DNA of 50,500 bases from contig JAIYDJ010000077.1 in assembly GCA_027487575.1 (NCBI GenBank), positions 1-50,500 on the forward strand, written 5' to 3'. Within the stretch, counting starts at the first letter, position 1. Every line of letters starts with the position of its first letter. Positions 7,263-16,364 of this stretch are shown here, in pieces. Below the pieces are notes generated by a model. The model worked only from the letters and a program-made list of their open reading frames with translations. It was not told the DNA's origin and searched no databases. This stretch comes from Rhodobacter sp. GTDB lineage: Bacteria > Pseudomonadota > Alphaproteobacteria > Rhodobacterales > Rhodobacteraceae. The position numbers and the translations under genes were made by a program.

Positions 7263-8237
7263 ATGCTGGATACGATCATGAAACCCACCGAAGAAGTTTC
7301 CGTCCGCGAGGTTTTCGGGATCGACACCGACATGAAGGTCAAGGCCTTTGCCGACGCGACGGACCGGGTGCCGGCGATCGACCCGACCTACAAGTTCGAC
7401 CCCGACACCACGCTGGCGATCCTTGCGGGGTTTTCCTACAACCGCCGGGTGATGATCCAGGGCTATCACGGCACGGGCAAATCGACGCACATCGAACAGG
7501 TCGGCGCGCGGCTGAACTGGCCGACGGTGCGGGTCAACCTCGACAGCCACATTTCTCGGATCGACCTCATCGGCAAGGACGCGATCAAGCTGCGCGACGG
7601 CAAGCAGGTGACCGAATTCCATGAAGGTATCTTGCCCTGGGCCCTGCGCAATCCGGTCGCCATCGTGTTCGACGAATACGATGCGGGCCGGGCGGACGTG
7701 ATGTTCGTGATCCAGCGCGTGCTGGAACATGACGGCAAGCTGACCCTGCTGGACCAGAACGAGATCATCACCCCGCATCCCTGCTTCCGTCTGTTCGCCA
7801 CGTCGAACACCGTGGGTCTGGGAGATACGACCGGCCTCTACCATGGCACCCAGCAGATCAACCAGGCCCAGATGGACCGTTGGTCGTTGGTTGCCACGCT
7901 GAACTATCTGTCCCACGACGCTGAGGCCGCCATCGTGCTGGCCAAGCGCCCGCATTACAACACCGACAAGGGCCGCAAGGTGATCAGCCAGATGGTCACC
8001 GTCGCCGACCTGACCCGTACCGCCTTCATGAACGGCGACCTGTCGACAGTGATGTCACCCCGCACCGTGCTGAACTGGGCCGAAAACGCCGAGATCTTCC
8101 GCAACGTGGGCTATGCGTTCCGGCTGTCGTTCCTGAACAAGTGCGACGAGTTGGAGCGTTCGACGGTGGCCGAGTTCTATCAGCGCTGCTTCGCCGAGGA
8201 ACTGCCGGAATCGGCGGCGAGCATGGCGATGCGGTGA
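7263..8237 (+). CDS. cobS: aerobic cobaltochelatase subunit CobS
   Basis: A 324-residue AAA+ ATPase (MoxR-like) of the aerobic cobalamin pathway. It shows Walker A ([10 protein letters not shown], around residue 70), Walker B ([10 protein letters not shown], around residue 140) and the arginine-finger region. With CobT and CobN it inserts cobalt into hydrogenobyrinic acid a,c-diamide. Start choice: the ATG at 7263 or the ATG at 7278 are both close to the usual CobS N-terminus ([15 protein letters not shown]); the longer open frame upstream is not CobS-like. cobT follows on the same strand but about 1.1 kb away. This host has corrinoid enzymes at 593-4077, so cobalamin synthesis is relevant to it. 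Confidence 0.93.
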   Translation: MLDTIMKPTEEVSVREVFGIDTDMKVKAFADATDRVPAIDPTYKFDPDTTLAILAGFSYNRRVMIQGYHGTGKSTHIEQVGARLNWPTVRVNLDSHISRIDLIGKDAIKLRDGKQVTEFHEGILPWALRNPVAIVFDEYDAGRADVMFVIQRVLEHDGKLTLLDQNEIITPHPCFRLFATSNTVGLGDTTGLYHGTQQINQAQMDRWSLVATLNYLSHDAEAAIVLAKRPHYNTDKGRKVISQMVTVADLTRTAFMNGDLSTVMSPRTVLNWAENAEIFRNVGYAFRLSFLNKCDELERSTVAEFYQRCFAEELPESAASMAMR

Positions 8238-8259
8238 CACCTCTAGAAATCGGTGCGAA

Positions 8260-8457
8260 ATGATCTCTGCTTTAACTCTGATTGGTGGAGGCCTCTTAAC
8301 TTTAGGCCTTTTCGCCGGCAATGAATGGGTTATTGACAAGAAGGTCGGAATTCTTTTGGCGGGTATGGCTATTCTAGGTGCAGCGGCTGGTTTGCGAGGG
8401 TCCCAAGGCGAGTGCGGCGTTTCATGGGGAACGCGTGGTTCGTATGAGGATTGCTAG
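8260..8457 (+). CDS. possible small two-helix membrane protein
   Basis: A 65-residue ORF of unknown function beginning 22 bases after cobS. It has two hydrophobic stretches (ALTLIGGGLLTLGLFAG and VGILLAGMAILGAAAGL) separated by NEWVIDKK, so a small hairpin membrane protein is possible. Its DNA is clearly AT-richer than its surroundings and uses TTA and CTT codons that are rare in neighbouring genes. That suggests either foreign origin or non-coding sequence. No strong Shine-Dalgarno precedes the ATG. I do not recognise a family. Confidence 0.35.
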   Translation: MISALTLIGGGLLTLGLFAGNEWVIDKKVGILLAGMAILGAAAGLRGSQGECGVSWGTRGSYEDC

Positions 8458-8510
8458 ATGATCCAGCCAAGCCGCCGGGGGACCAAAAGAAACTTGAAGG
8501 CATAAAAGGA

Positions 8511-8533
8511 AAGCCCGGAGGATCTCCGGGCTT
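8511..8533. terminator. bidirectional stem-loop terminator
   Basis: AAGCCCGGAG (8511-8520), loop GAT, and CTCCGGGCTT (8524-8533) form a perfect 10-base-pair stem. An A-rich tract precedes it (CATAAAAGGA) and a T-rich one follows (GCATTTT). It separates the rightward cobS/small ORF from the leftward reductase. Confidence 0.75.
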
Positions 8534-8555
8534 CGTTGCATTTTGAGGAGAAGAG

Positions 8556-9143
8556 CTAACCCTTCGCGGCCATCGTAGCTTTCGCCCACCACACCAGATC
8601 GTCCAGCGTCGCCTTGGCCGAGGGGAGCAAAGCGCCTTCGATGTCGGCCAGATTGCCCGAACCGCCCATGCCGGGGTGGACCTTCCAGAAGTCGCCGCCG
8701 CCGATGTGAACGGCGTTCCGGGTGGGGACCATCTGCAACTCGACCGCGATCAGGCGCAGATGCTCAAGTGCGCGGGCACCGCCCATGCTGCCATAGGCAA
8801 TCGCCGCCATCGGTTTTTTCGCCCAAGCGACATAGGCCTGATCGACCGCGTTCTTCAGCGGCCCGGTGACCGAGTGGTTGTATTCGGCAACGACAAAGAT
8901 GTAGCCGTCATAGCCCGCGATCTTGTGCTGCCAGGCCACGGCGGCGGCGTTGGACGACGGCATGTAGGCATCCGACGCCGGTTCATCGAACATCGGCAGG
9001 TCGAAGTCGCGCAAGTCGACGATTTCGACATCCATGTCGCCCCGCGCCTGCGCCTGCGCCAGCATCCACTGCGCTGGAATGTCGGCAAAGCGGGTTTTGC
9101 GGGTGGACCCGATGATCAGGGCGATCTTTGGTTTCGTGGTCAT
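8556..9143 (-). CDS. NADPH-dependent FMN reductase family oxidoreductase
   Basis: A 195-residue flavodoxin-like protein of the FMN_red family. The FMN phosphate loop is in [11 protein letters not shown], and the [17 protein letters not shown] and [15 protein letters not shown] segments match the family's isoalloxazine-binding regions. Members reduce flavins, quinones, chromate or azo compounds with NAD(P)H, and the natural substrate is rarely known. The ATG at 9143 has a strong GGAGGAA Shine-Dalgarno. It is transcribed opposite to cobS and cobT and sits between them. A role in reducing cobalt or flavin for corrinoid synthesis is conceivable but unproven. Confidence 0.85.
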   Translation of the reverse strand: MTTKPKIALIIGSTRKTRFADIPAQWMLAQAQARGDMDVEIVDLRDFDLPMFDEPASDAYMPSSNAAAVAWQHKIAGYDGYIFVVAEYNHSVTGPLKNAVDQAYVAWAKKPMAAIAYGSMGGARALEHLRLIAVELQMVPTRNAVHIGGGDFWKVHPGMGGSGNLADIEGALLPSAKATLDDLVWWAKATMAAKG

Positions 9144-9318
9144 GGTCTTCCTCCGGAAGGATGTAAATGCTGCGGGCAGAGTTGCAGCAACCCGTCCGCA
9201 GCGCAATTGCGCAGATCGGGACAGCCCATGTGCGGCGATGCACGGCACGCCGGCAGAAATGCCGCGCCGGGCCCGCCCGGCCCTTGCCCCTGCCGGGACG
9301 CGGTGCTTAATCTCGGAC

Positions 9319-11187
9319 ATGAACAAACCAACCGACAATCCCGCCGATCCGTTCAAGAAGGCGCTTGCCGACGCCACCCGCACCATGGCGGACGATCCCG
9401 ACATGGCCGTCAGCTATTCGGTCGATCCGGCTGGCATGACCAAGGACGGCATCCGCCTGCCGCAGGTCAGCCGCCGGATGACCCGCGACGAGGTGCTGCT
9501 GGCGCGCGGCACCGCAGACGCCTTTGCGCTGCGCCGCAAGTTCCATGACGAGGCGACCTCGGCCCGCTATGCCCCGACCGGCCCCCTGGCGCGCGAGATC
9601 TACGACGCGATGGAAACCGCCCGGTGCGAGGCGGTGGGCGCACGGTCGATGCCCGGCACCGCGGGCAACATCGACGCCAAGATCGGCCACGAGGCCGATC
9701 GCAAGGGATATTCCCAGATCACCCAGTCCGCCGACGCGCCGCTGTCGGTCGCGGCGGGCTATCTGGTGCGCCATCTGGCGACGGGACGCGACATGCCACG
9801 CGGGGCGGGCAACGTGATGGAGTTGTGGCGCGGCTTCATCGAGGAACAGGCGGGCGGCAGTCTGGAAGGCGTGGGCGACGCGCTGGCCGATCAGGCGGCT
9901 TTTGCCCGGCTGACCCGCAAGGTGATCTCGGACCTTGGCTATGGCGACCAGTTGGGCGACGACCCCGATCAGGACAACCCCGACGACAGCGAGGGCGAGG
10001 CCGAACCCGATCAGGACCAGCCCGACAGCGCAGGCGACGAGGAACAGGACAGCGAGGACAGCGAGGCCTCGCCCGACCAAAGCCAGGAAGACAGTCAGGA
10101 CCAGAGCCAGGCGCAGGTCACCATGGAAGACAGCGCCGACATGGAGCAGGGCGACGAGGCCGAACTGCCTGAAGGCGAAGCCCCGCTGGAGCCGCCTCCG
10201 CCCGCGCCCTATTCCGATGCCGACCCGAACTATACCGTCTATGCCACCGATTTCGACGAGGAAATCCGGGCGGAGGATCTGGCGGAACCCGCCGAACTGG
10301 AACGGCTGCGCGCCTATCTGGACCAGCAGCTGGAACCCCTGAAGGGTGCGGTGGGCCGTCTGGCCAACAAGCTGCAGCGCCGCCTGCAGGCCCAGCAGAA
10401 CCGCAGTTGGGACTTTGATCTGGAGGAGGGCACGCTGGATGCGGGCCGCCTTGCGCGGGTCGTCGCCAACCCCACGACGCCTCTGTCGTTCAAGCAGGAA
10501 AAGGACACCGAATTCCGCGACACCTGCGTGACGCTGTTGCTGGACAACTCCGGGTCGATGCGCGGACGGCCGATCAGCATCGCGGCGATCTGCGCCGATG
10601 TTCTGGCCCGCACGTTGGAGCGGTGTTCGGTCAAGGTCGAGATCCTCGGGTTCACCACCCGCGCCTGGAAGGGCGGACAGTCACGCGAACGCTGGCTGGC
10701 GGCGGGTCGGCCACAGTCACCGGGGCGGCTGAACGACCTGCGCCACATCATCTACAAGGCCGCCGATGCGCCCTGGCGCAGGTCGCGGCCAAATCTGGGG
10801 CTGATGATGAAAGAGGGCCTTCTGAAAGAGAACATCGACGGCGAGGCGCTGGAATGGGCGCACCGCCGGATGATGGCCCGCCCCGAGGCGCGGCGCATCC
10901 TGATGGTGATCTCGGACGGGGCGCCGGTGGATGATTCGACGCTGTCGGTCAACCCGGCGAACTATCTGGAAAAGCATCTGCGCGACGTGATCGCGATGGT
11001 CGGGCGGCGCAAGGCGGTGGAACTGATCGCCATCGGCATCGGCCATGACGTGACGCGCTATTACCCGCGCGCGGTGACGATCACCGATGTGGAGCAATTG
11101 GCGGGCGCAATGACCGAGCAACTGGCCGGACTGTTCGAGGTGGACCCGCGCAAACGGGCGAAGGCGGGCCTGCGGCGGGCGGGGTAA
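9319..11187 (+). CDS. cobT: aerobic cobaltochelatase subunit CobT
   Basis: A 622-residue protein, close to the usual CobT length. The N-terminal half is helical; a very acidic low-complexity linker rich in Asp, Glu, Gln and Ser runs from about residue 210 to 290. The C-terminal von Willebrand A domain has an intact MIDAS motif ([11 protein letters not shown], around residue 410) and [13 protein letters not shown] near residue 530. It forms the chelatase with CobS and CobN; the acidic region and MIDAS are thought to mediate contacts within the AAA+ complex. The ATG at 9319 begins [15 protein letters not shown]. cobN is not in the window. Confidence 0.93.
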   Translation: MNKPTDNPADPFKKALADATRTMADDPDMAVSYSVDPAGMTKDGIRLPQVSRRMTRDEVLLARGTADAFALRRKFHDEATSARYAPTGPLAREIYDAMETARCEAVGARSMPGTAGNIDAKIGHEADRKGYSQITQSADAPLSVAAGYLVRHLATGRDMPRGAGNVMELWRGFIEEQAGGSLEGVGDALADQAAFARLTRKVISDLGYGDQLGDDPDQDNPDDSEGEAEPDQDQPDSAGDEEQDSEDSEASPDQSQEDSQDQSQAQVTMEDSADMEQGDEAELPEGEAPLEPPPPAPYSDADPNYTVYATDFDEEIRAEDLAEPAELERLRAYLDQQLEPLKGAVGRLANKLQRRLQAQQNRSWDFDLEEGTLDAGRLARVVANPTTPLSFKQEKDTEFRDTCVTLLLDNSGSMRGRPISIAAICADVLARTLERCSVKVEILGFTTRAWKGGQSRERWLAAGRPQSPGRLNDLRHIIYKAADAPWRRSRPNLGLMMKEGLLKENIDGEALEWAHRRMMARPEARRILMVISDGAPVDDSTLSVNPANYLEKHLRDVIAMVGRRKAVELIAIGIGHDVTRYYPRAVTITDVEQLAGAMTEQLAGLFEVDPRKRAKAGLRRAG

Positions 11188-11224
11188 GGGGGCTTTCCGC
11201 CCCCCTCGCCTGCGGCTCGCCCCC

Positions 11225-11250
11225 CGAGGATATTTTTGCAGAGAAGAAAC
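11225..11250 (+). repeat. short dispersed repeat, copy 1 (GGATATTT...AGAGAAGAA)
   Basis: The segment reads CGAGGATATTTTTGCAGAGA then AGAAAC and ends just before the aminopeptidase start. A reverse-oriented relative lies at 15639-15665. Upstream is a G-run/C-run stem (GGGGGC 11188-11193, GCCCCC 11199-11204). I recall similar elements next to genes in many Rhodobacteraceae. Confidence 0.55.
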
Positions 11251-11252
11251 CG

Positions 11253-13055
11253 ATGTTTCAGACCTTCGACAGTCCCGCATCCCCTGCGCAAGGCCCGGCC
11301 CGGCTGGCTGCCCTGCGCGCGTCGATGGCCGCCGAAGGCCTGACCGGCTTTCTGGTCCCGCGTGCCGATGTGCATCAGGGCGAATATGTCGCGGCGCGCG
11401 ATGACCGGTTGCAGTGGCTGACCGGTTTCACCGGGTCTGCGGGGTTCTGCATCGTGCTGCCCGGCGTGGCAGGGGTGTTCATCGACGGCCGGTACCGCGT
11501 GCAGGTCAAGGGGCAGGTCGACCTGTCGGCCTTCACGCCGGTGGCTTGGCCCGAGGTGAAGCCGGGCGACTGGATCAGGCAGCACCTGACTGAAGGCGTC
11601 ATCGGGTTCGATCCCTGGCTGCACACGGTGGAAGAGATCGAAAAGCTGCGCATGGCACTGGCCGATACCGCCATCACCCTGCGCCCCGGGCTGAACCTGA
11701 TCGACGGAATCTGGACGGACCAGCCCCCGCCCCCCGCAGGCCGCGCCTTTGTGCATCCCGATGCGCTGGCGGGGGCGACGAGCGCCGACAAACGCATGGT
11801 GCTGGCCGCAGACCTGCGCGGGGGCGGGCAAAGGTCGGCCGTGATCACCCTGCCGGATTCGCTGTGCTGGCTCTTGAACATCCGGGGGGCAGATGTTCCG
11901 CGCAACCCGGTGCTGCACGGCCTTGCGATCCTGCACGATGATGCCCGCATCAGCCTGTTCGCCGACCGGGCGAAATTCGACGACGAAACCCTGGGGCATC
12001 TGGGTGCGGATGTGGCGCTGTCGCCGCCCGCCGATTTCGCGGCGACCCTTGGCCGTCTGACCGGCCCGGTACGGGTGGACCGCGCCACCGCCCCCCTTGC
12101 GGTCAGCCAGACCTTGATGGACGCCGGAATCGAAGTTGTCTGGGGCGATGATCCCTGCCGTCTGCCCAAGGCGCGCAAAACTTCGGCTGAAATCGCAGGA
12201 ATGCGCGAGGCGCATCTGCGCGACGGTGCGGCAATGATCGAATTCCTGGCGTGGCTGGATGCGGAACTGCCCAAGGGCACCCTGACCGAAATCGACGTGG
12301 TCCGCGGCCTTGAAGGCTTCCGCCGCGCCACCAACGCGCTGCACGACATCAGTTTTGACACGATCTGCGGGTCGGGCCCGCATGGCGCGATCATGCATTA
12401 CCGGGTGACCGAGGCGACCAACCGCGCCGTCGGCACCGATACCCTGCTGCTGGTCGACAGCGGCGCGCAGTATGCCGACGGCACCACCGACATCACCCGC
12501 ACCGTGGCGGTGGGCGACCCCGGAGACGTGGCGCGCCAGTGCTATACCCGCGTGCTGCAGGGCATGGTCGCGATCAGCCGGGTCCGCTGGCCCAAGGGGC
12601 TGGCAGGCCGTGACCTCGATCCCCTCGCCCGCGCGGCGCTGTGGATGGCGGGGCAGGATTTCGACCATGGGACGGGGCACGGCGTGGGCGCGTTCCTGTC
12701 GGTCCATGAAGGCCCGCAGCGGTTGAGCCGCCTGTCAGAGGTGCCGCTGGACCCCGGCATGATCCTGTCGAACGAGCCGGGCTATTACCGCGAGGGGGCT
12801 TTCGGCATCCGGCTGGAAAACCTGATCGTGGTGGTCCCCGCCCCGGCGTTGTCCGGCGCGGATGACCGCATCCAGTACGCGTTCGAGACGCTGACCTTCG
12901 TGCCGCTGGACCGGCGGCTGCTCGTGCCTGCAATGCTGTCGCCGGGCGAACGTGGCTGGCTGAATGCCTATCACGCAGATGTGCTGGCGAAAATCGGTCC
13001 CCGCCTGTCGCCTTTCGCGCTAGATTGGTGTCGTGCGGCCTGCGCGCCGCTTTGA
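11253..13055 (+). CDS. Xaa-Pro aminopeptidase (peptidase M24)
   Basis: A 600-residue protein of the long aminopeptidase P type: two creatinase-like N-terminal domains (residues about 15-300) followed by a pita-bread M24 catalytic domain. Metal ligands are visible: Asp in VDSGAQYADGTTDITRT (two Asp, near residue 405), His in GTGHGVGAFLSVHEGPQ, Glu in LSNEPGYY and Glu in IRLENLIVV. It removes an N-terminal residue preceding proline. The protein has no signal peptide, so it is probably cytoplasmic. It begins 65 bases after cobT, with a short dispersed repeat in the gap. The DUF427 gene follows 17 bases later. Confidence 0.92.
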   Translation: MFQTFDSPASPAQGPARLAALRASMAAEGLTGFLVPRADVHQGEYVAARDDRLQWLTGFTGSAGFCIVLPGVAGVFIDGRYRVQVKGQVDLSAFTPVAWPEVKPGDWIRQHLTEGVIGFDPWLHTVEEIEKLRMALADTAITLRPGLNLIDGIWTDQPPPPAGRAFVHPDALAGATSADKRMVLAADLRGGGQRSAVITLPDSLCWLLNIRGADVPRNPVLHGLAILHDDARISLFADRAKFDDETLGHLGADVALSPPADFAATLGRLTGPVRVDRATAPLAVSQTLMDAGIEVVWGDDPCRLPKARKTSAEIAGMREAHLRDGAAMIEFLAWLDAELPKGTLTEIDVVRGLEGFRRATNALHDISFDTICGSGPHGAIMHYRVTEATNRAVGTDTLLLVDSGAQYADGTTDITRTVAVGDPGDVARQCYTRVLQGMVAISRVRWPKGLAGRDLDPLARAALWMAGQDFDHGTGHGVGAFLSVHEGPQRLSRLSEVPLDPGMILSNEPGYYREGAFGIRLENLIVVVPAPALSGADDRIQYAFETLTFVPLDRRLLVPAMLSPGERGWLNAYHADVLAKIGPRLSPFALDWCRAACAPL

Positions 13056-13072
13056 CCCGCAAGGAGAGTGCA

Positions 13073-13408
13073 ATGGCCCACATCACGCTGAATCCCGCCC
13101 CCGGAACGCATGTCGTGCGCGCGGGTGATACCGAGATAGGCAGGACGGATCACGCAATAGCCCTTGTCGAGGGTGGCGGCCGCCCGGTCATCTACGTTCC
13201 GCGCGCCGACATGGATATGACAAAGCTGACCAAGACTCCGCGCCAGACCACCTGCCCCTACAAGGGTGTGGCCAGCTACTACAGCGTCACGACCGGGGCA
13301 GGCACGCTCGATAACGCGGTGTGGAGCTATGAAACCCCGATTGCCGGGGTCGAAGGCATCGCGGGGCATCTTGCCTTTTACCCTTCGGTCACCGTCACCC
13401 CGGCCTGA
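13073..13408 (+). CDS. DUF427 domain protein
   Basis: A 111-residue protein of the DUF427 family, which forms a small beta-barrel of unknown biochemical function. Family hallmarks seen are VIYVPRADMDM, TTCPYKGVASYYSV and a terminal AFYPSVTV. AAGGAGAG lies just before the ATG at 13073. It is cotranscribed with the aminopeptidase by spacing. Its 3' end overlaps the 3' end of the convergent sufE by 31 bases, so the two messages are antisense to each other there. Confidence 0.85.
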   Translation: MAHITLNPAPGTHVVRAGDTEIGRTDHAIALVEGGGRPVIYVPRADMDMTKLTKTPRQTTCPYKGVASYYSVTTGAGTLDNAVWSYETPIAGVEGIAGHLAFYPSVTVTPA

Positions 13409-13809
13409 TCCGCCTGCGCGACCTCGCGGATGCGCGCCACCATCGCGCGCACCCCGTTCGACCGCTGAGCCGACAGATGCGCATCCAGCCCCAGCCGCGC
13501 CAGCTCGGCCGGGGCGCTCACCTGCAGCACCTGATCCGGCGGCAACCCGGAATACAGCGCATGCAGCACCGCGATCAGGCCCCGCACGATCATCGCATCG
13601 CTTTCGCCCTGAAAATCGAACACGGGCCCTGGCAGGGGGCGCAGCCAGACCTGACTGGCGCAGCCGTCCACCTTCAGGGCGGCCACCTTGAAACTGTCGT
13701 CCAGCGGCGGCATCGCCCGGCCCAGATCGATGACATGGCGATAGCGGTCTTCCCAGTCGTCCAGAAAGGCAAAGGTTTCGACAAGCTCTTCGAAGGCGGC
13801 GGTGGCCAT
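13378..13809 (-). CDS. sufE: SufE-family cysteine desulfurase partner
   Basis: A 143-residue SufE-like protein. The family accepts persulfide sulfur from a cysteine desulfurase such as SufS and enhances it for Fe-S cluster assembly. The active cysteine lies in KVDGCASQVWL (around residue 50), and FAFLDDWEDRYRHVIDLG near the N-terminus is typical. The ATG at 13809 follows AGGAGATTGCC. No other suf genes are present in the window, although a NifU-like scaffold lies at 38170. Its tail overlaps the convergent DUF427 gene by 31 bases. Confidence 0.9.
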   Translation of the reverse strand: MATAAFEELVETFAFLDDWEDRYRHVIDLGRAMPPLDDSFKVAALKVDGCASQVWLRPLPGPVFDFQGESDAMIVRGLIAVLHALYSGLPPDQVLQVSAPAELARLGLDAHLSAQRSNGVRAMVARIREVAQADQAGVTVTEG

Positions 13810-13927
13810 GGCAATCTCCTGCAACTGGTGCACAGGTAATGCGCCGCCCGCCCCCGGTCCAGCCCGCACGGGCTTTTCAAGTCGCTGCACATAGGCTAGC
13901 AGAATGGAACCAACCGGGGATGCCTAC

Positions 13928-14386
13928 ATGAGACGACCGCTGCTTGCCGCCCTGACCGCCGTGATGCTGCTGCAGGCCTGCGGTGGCGGGTTCAGCGCAC
14001 GCCTGAACCCGTTCAACTGGTTCAAGCGGTCCGCCCCCGCCGAGGTGGTGGTGGTCGAAGCCGGAGCGGTCACCGATGCGCGCCCGCTGGTCGAGCGGGT
14101 GGTCAGCCTGAACATCGACAGCTACCCGGGCGGGGCAATCGTGCGCGCCACCGGCCTGCCACCGACCCAAGGCTGGTGGGACGCCGAACTGGTCGCCCGC
14201 CCGCTGGATGAAAACGGCGTGTTGGTCTATGATTTCCACGTCTTCCCGCCCAAGACCCCGACAGGCACCGGCCCGCAGCAGTCGCGCGAAATCGCCGTCG
14301 CGGCAGATCTGTCGACCCGTGAACTTGCCGCCGTACGCCAGATCGTCGTGCAGGGTGCCAACGACGCCCGTTCGGCGCGGCGCTAG
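13928..14386 (+). CDS. predicted lipoprotein, function unknown
   Basis: A 152-residue protein with a lipoprotein signal: MRRPLLAALTAVMLLQAC, where the lipobox LLQAC places the lipidated Cys at residue 18. The mature part begins Gly-rich and has PFNWFKR, then a beta-rich domain (YPGGAIVRATGLPPTQGWWDAELV). I do not recognise a characterised family. The ATG at 13928 was chosen over the in-frame one at 13904 because it starts the signal peptide. Its stop overlaps the stop of the convergent rnd gene. Confidence 0.75.
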   Translation: MRRPLLAALTAVMLLQACGGGFSARLNPFNWFKRSAPAEVVVVEAGAVTDARPLVERVVSLNIDSYPGGAIVRATGLPPTQGWWDAELVARPLDENGVLVYDFHVFPPKTPTGTGPQQSREIAVAADLSTRELAAVRQIVVQGANDARSARR

Positions 14387-15555
14387 ACCCGGATCACCCG
14401 AACGTCGTTGCCCTTGGCGGTCAGCGCGATTTCGCCCCGGCACAGGCGCAGCGCATCGTCGCCGAACGCCTCGGCCCGCCAGCCGCGCAGGCTTTCCAGA
14501 TCACGCTCGCCCGCCGCGATGGAATCCAGATCGGCGGCGCTGGCGATCAGCTTGGGGGCCACGCCCAGTTGTTCGGACTTGGCCTTCAGAAGCACCCGCA
14601 AGAGATCGGCCAGCGCCGGGTTCACCTGCATCTGCTCGCGCGCAAGGTCGGGCTTCGGCATGTCCTCGGGGCGCATCTCGACCCCGGCCTTCACCGCCGC
14701 CAGAATGCCGTCGGCAATCTCGGACTTGCGCCCCTCCCGCTGCAGCAGGCGGCTGCGCCCCAGATCCTCGTAAGTCTGGGGCCGGGTCGAGGCCAGTTCC
14801 AGCAACGCGTCGTCCTTCATCACCCGGCTGCGCGGGACGTTGTGCTTCTGGCTGTAATCCTCGCGAAATCGCGCAAGTTCCTTCACCAGCGCCAGAAACC
14901 GGCCGCTGGTGGTGCGGGTCTTGACCCGCATCCAGGCATCTTCGGGCGTGACGGTATAGGTCGCGGGGTTGGTCAGAACCTGCAGTTCTTCTTCGACCCA
15001 CAACTGCCGCCCGTTCTTGGCCAGCTGCGCGGCAAGGAATTCGTAGATCACCCGCAGATGCGTCACGTCGCACAGCGCGTATTCCATCTGCGCCGCCGAC
15101 AGGGGTCGCCGCGACCAGTCGGTGAAGCGCGAGGTCTTGTCGAGGTTTTCCTTGGCGATCTTCTTGACCAGCGTCTCGTAGCCCACCTGCTCGCCGAACC
15201 CGCAGACCATCGCCGCGACCTGTGTGTCGAACAATGGTTCAGGAAATACTCCGCCCTCGACGAAAAAGATCTCCAGATCCTGCCGGGCGGCGTGGAACAC
15301 CTTCACCGTGTGCTTGTGACGGAACAGATCGTACAGCGGCTCCATCGACATCGCTTCGCCCGCGATCGGATCGACAAGGACGGCATCGCCTTCCTTGCCC
15401 GTGCCCGACGTGGCCGGGATCGCCATCTGGATCAGGCAAAGCTTCGACCAGTAGGTCCGCTCGCGCAGGAATTCGGTGTCGATCGTGACGTAGGGATGCT
15501 CTTTCGCGGCAGTGCAAAACTCTGCCAGCGCGTCGGTTGTGGTGATGATCTGCAT
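14383..15555 (-). CDS. rnd: ribonuclease D
   Basis: A 390-residue 3'-5' exoribonuclease with DEDDy chemistry. The catalytic residues are visible: Asp and Glu in VTIDTEFLRE (around residues 24-30), Asp in FHAARQDLEIF (about 82-92), and Tyr-x3-Asp in YALCDVTHL (about 150-158). An HRDC domain follows around residues 210-290 (LVKELARFREDYSQKHNVPRSR). It trims tRNA precursors and other stable RNAs. The ATG at 15555 gives the family N-terminus; the much longer open frame upstream is an artefact of the high GC content. Confidence 0.93.
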   Translation of the reverse strand: MQIITTTDALAEFCTAAKEHPYVTIDTEFLRERTYWSKLCLIQMAIPATSGTGKEGDAVLVDPIAGEAMSMEPLYDLFRHKHTVKVFHAARQDLEIFFVEGGVFPEPLFDTQVAAMVCGFGEQVGYETLVKKIAKENLDKTSRFTDWSRRPLSAAQMEYALCDVTHLRVIYEFLAAQLAKNGRQLWVEEELQVLTNPATYTVTPEDAWMRVKTRTTSGRFLALVKELARFREDYSQKHNVPRSRVMKDDALLELASTRPQTYEDLGRSRLLQREGRKSEIADGILAAVKAGVEMRPEDMPKPDLAREQMQVNPALADLLRVLLKAKSEQLGVAPKLIASAADLDSIAAGERDLESLRGWRAEAFGDDALRLCRGEIALTAKGNDVRVIRV

Positions 15556-15638
15556 GAATGTCTTTCGGCCAAGGGCGCACGGGGTCATCCCGTTCTTTCC
15601 GCTATAGGCGCGACGGCCTTCAAAGAAAACCCCGCCGG

Positions 15639-15665
15639 CTTCTTCTCTGCCCAAATATCCCCGCG
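15639..15665 (-). repeat. short dispersed repeat, copy 2 (GGGATATTTGGGCAGAGAAGAAG)
   Basis: Read on the minus strand this is GGGGATATTTGGGCAGAGAA then GAAG, closely related to 11225-11250. It lies in the 227-base gap between the starts of rnd and the end of purN. Here it is upstream of rnd in the same orientation as that gene. Confidence 0.55.
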
Positions 15666-15739
15666 CAGAGCGCTCCGACGCCTCCTCACGTCCACCGCTG
15701 CGGACCCGGGCGGTCAGCCACCCCCCAAGGGTGGATGAC

Positions 15740-15774
15740 GCCGCCGGGCGGGCCTCGATGGCCCGCACGGCGGC
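15740..15774 (-). terminator. GC-rich stem-loop after purN
   Basis: GCCGCCG (15740-15746) pairs with CGGCGGC (15768-15774), with further GGGC/GCCC pairing inside. It begins 8 bases past the purN stop. There is no T-run, so it may stabilise the 3' end or assist Rho rather than act as a true intrinsic terminator. A second small stem (CCACCC/GGGTGG) is at 15718-15734. Confidence 0.45.
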
Positions 15775-15782
15775 GCCCCCCG

Positions 15783-16364
15783 TCAGATCATCACCGGCGT
15801 CCGGTCCCCCGCCGCGAACCGCCGCAGCACCGCCGGATACAGCCGATGCTCGGCCTGCAGCACGCGCCCGGCCAGCATGCCTTCCGTGTCGCCCGGCAGC
15901 ACCGGCACCCGGGCCTGCCCCAGCACCGGCCCCGCATCCAGATCGGCCGTCACCTCGTGGACCGAACAGCCGGCCTCGGCATCCCCCGCCGCCAGCGCCC
16001 GCGCATGGGTGTGCAACCCCGGATACTTCGGCAGCAGCGATGGATGGATGTTGATCATCCGTCCGGCAAAGGCGGCGACAAATTCCGGAGTCAGCACCCG
16101 CATGAAACCGGCAAGACAGACCACATCCGGGCGCGCCGCCCGCAGCGGCTCCAGCAGCGCCGCCTCGAAGGCCTGACGCGACAATCCGCGATGATCCACC
16201 GCCGCCACCGGCACTCCGGCCTCGGCAGCCCGCCGCAGCCCGCCTGCCCCCGGCACGTTCGACGCCACCAGAACCGGCCGCCCCGGATGATCGCCCGCCA
16301 TGTCGGCCAGCAGCGCCGCCATGTTCGAACCGCCTCCTGAAATCAGGATGGCGACCCGGATCAC
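15783..16364 (-). CDS. purN: phosphoribosylglycinamide formyltransferase PurN
   Basis: A 193-residue folate-dependent GAR transformylase, third step of purine synthesis. The GAR phosphate loop is in [11 protein letters not shown]; the catalytic Asn and His are in [14 protein letters not shown]; the catalytic Asp is in [12 protein letters not shown]. The start is GTG at 16364, whose GTGA overlaps the purM stop, so the two are translationally coupled; no ATG gives a full N-terminus. It uses 10-formyl-tetrahydrofolate. Confidence 0.94.
   Translation of the reverse strand: MIRVAILISGGGSNMAALLADMAGDHPGRPVLVASNVPGAGGLRRAAEAGVPVAAVDHRGLSRQAFEAALLEPLRAARPDVVCLAGFMRVLTPEFVAAFAGRMINIHPSLLPKYPGLHTHARALAAGDAEAGCSVHEVTADLDAGPVLGQARVPVLPGDTEGMLAGRVLQAEHRLYPAVLRRFAAGDRTPVMI

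Noticed and set aside
10000..10200. Possible tandem repeat in the middle of cobT
   Set aside because: The repetitive look comes from Asp/Glu/Gln/Ser codons of the normal acidic CobT linker, not from a DNA repeat unit.
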